Of a DNA stretch of 64,000 nt, positions 61,559 through 64,000 are shown in pieces (the first letter of the stretch is position 1; every line of letters begins with the position of its first letter). The notes beneath the pieces were generated by a model that was not told the origin of the DNA, made no database searches, and saw only the letters and a list, made by a program, of their open reading frames with translations. This stretch comes from JBBQLG01 sp964251665 (lineage in GTDB: Bacteria; Bacteroidota; Bacteroidia; Cytophagales; Spirosomataceae). Location of the stretch: contig CAXUKO010000005.1 in NCBI GenBank assembly GCA_964251665.1, positions 62,001 through 126,000 of the forward strand, written 5' to 3'. A program made the translations under genes and the position numbers.

Positions 61559-61589
61559 CAATTTTATAACAGTTTCTTAATATAACAAA
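61559..61589 (-). promoter_or_regulatory. Promoter of SusC copy 2
   Basis: On the minus strand, TTTG (61586-61589) and TAAAATTG (61559-61566) are separated by 19 bases, exactly as upstream of copy 1. The sequence just after the -7 box (GTGTCGG against GTATCGG) is also shared. Confidence 0.7.
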
Positions 61590-62061
61590 AACAGGATAAG
61601 TAATATCTATCGAAATAGTTGGATATTACCCCGCCGAAGCATACACTATTAATTGAGTAGACTTTCACAAAACACCTATAATACTGTTTTAAGCATATTT
61701 TTATAAATCAGGCGGTTATGACACAATTACTAAGTAGAACCACTTAGAAAATACAAATACTATCTTACAGTTATTGTATTTTTCTTAGGTATCACTACGG
61801 TTCTATTAAAGACGAATTAAAATTTTGGGGTAGAACTCCGGCTCCGCAGGGCGTAACTGGTTAAGTACCCGTTTGCTGTTTCTTGTCAATGTAATGTCTG
61901 TCACTGCTTCCGGCCAGTCAGGTCGACTTAAGGTTTCACAAGTCACTGTTTACACGATTTTCTCCTGAGTGTTCCCGGTAGTGACGGACCTGGTTAATTT
62001 TACTTTGCCTGAAAAAAATGGTATATTTCCCCCTGTTTTTTGCCGTATACTTCCCTCAATC
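61590..62061. other. Divergent intergenic region before the VCBS protein gene
   Basis: About 470 bases with no gene. The part next to SusC copy 2 is AT-rich. An ATTGAGTAGA sequence at about 61652 also occurs near 56180 in the other SusC upstream region. No hairpin or confident promoter for the plus-strand gene was found. Confidence 0.5.
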
Positions 62062-64000
62062 ATGTTACGACGCTTACGTCTATTTGCTTTGCTCGCCCTG
62101 ACCAGCTGGTTCGGCTATGCCTGTAACGGTTCATCAAAAACACTGTTTACGCTGTTGCCAGCCGATCAGACCGGCATTACGTTTGCCAACCGCATCATTG
62201 AGAATGACTCGCTGAACATTCTCAATATCGAGTACATCTACAATGGGGGTGGCGTGGCCCTCGGCGACTTCAATAATGATGGTAAAACCGACGTCTTCTT
62301 CACCGGCAATCAGGTTACCAACCGCCTGTATCTAAACCGCACGGCAGCGGGCGAGAATGCCCTCAAATTTGATGACATCACAAAAACAGCCGGTGTCGAC
62401 GGTGCGGGCAAGTGGTGTTCGGGCGTAGCCCTGGTGGATATTAACAATGACGGCCTCCTCGACATTTACGTGGGTGCCACCCTCAGCAAGTCGGATCACG
62501 ACCGGGAAAACCTGCTTTACGTAAATCAGGGACTCAAAAAACAGGCAGATGGAACCGGGGTGCCGGTGTTCCGGGAAATGGCTAAAGAATACGGTATCGC
62601 TGATGACAGCCACACGACCAATGCCGCCTTTTTTGACTACGACAACGACGGCGATCTTGATCTGTACGTGCTTACCGACCGGATTGACGAATACCCCAAT
62701 GTATACCGCGCTAAAGTTGACGATGGCTCATCGCTGAACACCGACCGGCTTTTCCGGAATGATTTCGACGCTAAACTCGGGCACCCGGTATTCACCAATG
62801 TATCGAAGCAGGCCGGTATTCTGCATGATGGCTACGGCCTGGGCATGAACATCACTGACATTAACCGGGACGGCTGGAAAGACATATTGGTGACCAACGA
62901 TTACCTCTCCGACGATCTGCTGTACATCAACAACCACAACGGCACTTTCTCGGAGCAGGCCGGACTGTATTTTAAGCACACCAGCAACACGGCGATGGGT
63001 AACGACGTGAGCGACATCAATAACGACGGGCTGGCCGATGTGATCGCCGTTGATATGATGCCCCGCGATAATTACCGCAAAAAGATGCTGCTGGCCTCCA
63101 ACAACTACCAGAACTACCTCAACAACGACGAATACAAGTACCATTATCAGGTTGTTCGGAATACGCTGCAACTCAATCAGGGGCCGCGTCCGAACTCGAC
63201 CGTACCCGCCTTCAGTGAAATCAGTCTGCTGGCCGATGTTGCCGAAACGGACTGGAGCTGGGCACCGATGGTGGTCGATTTCGACCATGACGGCTACCGC
63301 GACCTGCTGATTACGAATGGCTTCCCCAAAGACGTGACCGACCGCGATTTTATGACGTTCCGGGCCGAGAACTCGCGGGTTGCCGGTAAGGAGTATACGT
63401 TAAATCAAATCCCGATTGTCAAGATCAGTAATTACGCATTTCATAATAACGGCAATCTGACGTTTTCGGACGTAACCAAAGACTGGGGCATCAACAATCC
63501 GTCTTTCTCGAACGGGGCTGCTTATGGCGATTTGGACAACGATGGCGACCTGGATTATGTCGTCAACAACATCAATGATTCGGCCTTTGTGTACCGCAAC
63601 AACCTGATCGAAAACAAGCCAGAAAAAGCCAGCTACCTGCGGGTTAAGTTCAAAGGTCCGGCCCAGAACGTAATGGGTCTGGGTGCCTTTGTGGAACTTC
63701 ATTATAAAGACGCCACCGGCAAGCCAACGCAGCAGGTGTATGAGCACAGCCCTTACCGGGGTTACCTTTCAACGGTAGAGCCGATTGCGCATTTCGGGTT
63801 GGGCAACATCAAAACCGTCGATGAGGTACGGATTAGCTGGCCCGGTCTGAATGGTAAACCAGGCCAGCAGCAACTATTGCGCAACGTTGCCGTGAATCAG
63901 GTGCTGACAGTCGATGTGAAAAATGCAACGCAACCTATTCCGGCAGTAGCCCCGCAAGCCGGGCAGTTTGCGGAGGTGACCGATTCAGTAGGACTGAACA
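62062..64000 (+). CDS. VCBS-repeat/ASPIC-UnbV lipoprotein (CRTAC1-like), 3'-truncated
   Basis: Open from the ATG at 62062 to the window edge (646 codons) with no stop. A lipoprotein-like signal peptide ends at Cys21 (FGYAC). FG-GAP/VCBS repeats with DxNxDG calcium loops follow (DFNNDGKTDVF, DINNDGLLDIYV, DYDNDGDLDLYV and others, about 65-530). An ASPIC/UnbV region lies near residues 560-610 (YRGYLSTVEPIAHFGLG). The sequence then starts a new repeat unit (FAEVTDSVGLN), so the full protein is much longer. Such proteins often accompany SusC/SusD pairs in Cytophagales; their role is unknown. Confidence 0.88.
   Translation, partial: MLRRLRLFALLALTSWFGYACNGSSKTLFTLLPADQTGITFANRIIENDSLNILNIEYIYNGGGVALGDFNNDGKTDVFFTGNQVTNRLYLNRTAAGENALKFDDITKTAGVDGAGKWCSGVALVDINNDGLLDIYVGATLSKSDHDRENLLYVNQGLKKQADGTGVPVFREMAKEYGIADDSHTTNAAFFDYDNDGDLDLYVLTDRIDEYPNVYRAKVDDGSSLNTDRLFRNDFDAKLGHPVFTNVSKQAGILHDGYGLGMNITDINRDGWKDILVTNDYLSDDLLYINNHNGTFSEQAGLYFKHTSNTAMGNDVSDINNDGLADVIAVDMMPRDNYRKKMLLASNNYQNYLNNDEYKYHYQVVRNTLQLNQGPRPNSTVPAFSEISLLADVAETDWSWAPMVVDFDHDGYRDLLITNGFPKDVTDRDFMTFRAENSRVAGKEYTLNQIPIVKISNYAFHNNGNLTFSDVTKDWGINNPSFSNGAAYGDLDNDGDLDYVVNNINDSAFVYRNNLIENKPEKASYLRVKFKGPAQNVMGLGAFVELHYKDATGKPTQQVYEHSPYRGYLSTVEPIAHFGLGNIKTVDEVRISWPGLNGKPGQQQLLRNVAVNQVLTVDVKNATQPIPAVAPQAGQFAEVTDSVGLN

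Noticed and set aside
62728..63288. 186-codon minus-strand open frame
   Set aside because: It is antisense to the VCBS/ASPIC gene, whose frame is open to the window edge with clear calcium-binding repeats.

Overview
The window is a chromosome segment of a Bacteroidota bacterium, most likely a Cytophagales member of the Spirosoma/Fibrella type (family level is an inference). The evidence is two SusC/SusD pairs, a subtilase with a type IX secretion (T9SS) C-terminal domain, an alanine racemase of the type fused to MurF in this phylum, a DUF2723 glycosyltransferase, a split transketolase, and promoters of the Bacteroidota pattern (TTTG about 19 bp upstream of a TAnnTTTG-like box). Most genes are moderately GC-rich; a few stretches are clearly AT-rich and are flagged. 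I saw no rRNA, tRNA, CRISPR array or transposase gene.

Layout. 1-9.2 kb: end of alanine racemase, a THUMP-like methyltransferase, a SulP transporter with a beta-carbonic anhydrase, an MHS-type MFS transporter, a DUF2911 protein and a NUDIX protein. 9.3-14.9 kb (mostly minus strand): GH43 arabinanase, GT-C-like membrane protein, T9SS subtilase with an overlapping lipoprotein, and a DUF433 protein after mnmA. 16.2-18.6 kb: a TrpF-like barrel lacking its cysteine, then a PspC/LiaF-like envelope-stress pair. 18.7-26.9 kb: a long minus-strand run with a periplasmic Spy-like protein, a probable anti-sigma protein, an ECF sigma factor, the two transketolase subunits separated by an AT-rich ATPase/TOPRIM-like pair, a thiol peroxidase, an M23 peptidase and an FAH-family protein. 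27-36.5 kb: M48 peptidase, sucC, LolD-like ATPase, mogA, LytTR regulator, SRPBCC protein, dicarboxylate symporter and a NatAB-type ABC exporter. 36.7-44.7 kb: DUF2723 protein, dnaJ-grpE, queG, a TetR regulator and kynureninase.

44.8-50 kb is a minus-strand copper/metal-handling cluster: HYC_CC_PP-type secreted protein, TonB-dependent receptor, HMA-AraC regulator, HMA-MauE-like membrane protein, a 19-cysteine Csp-like protein and a periplasmic HMA protein. A small AT-rich lipoprotein gene follows. 50.8-61.5 kb holds two tandem paralogous SusC/SusD pairs with near-identical promoters. A divergent VCBS/ASPIC-UnbV lipoprotein runs off the right edge.

The strongest candidate for an undescribed system is the overlapping ATPase plus TOPRIM-like gene pair (21242-22800). 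It sits between the two transketolase subunit genes, is compositionally different from them, and has a relative of the same palindromic repeat in both junctions. This looks like a small defence-type module inserted into a housekeeping operon. The metal cluster with its two HMA fusions is the second most interesting region.
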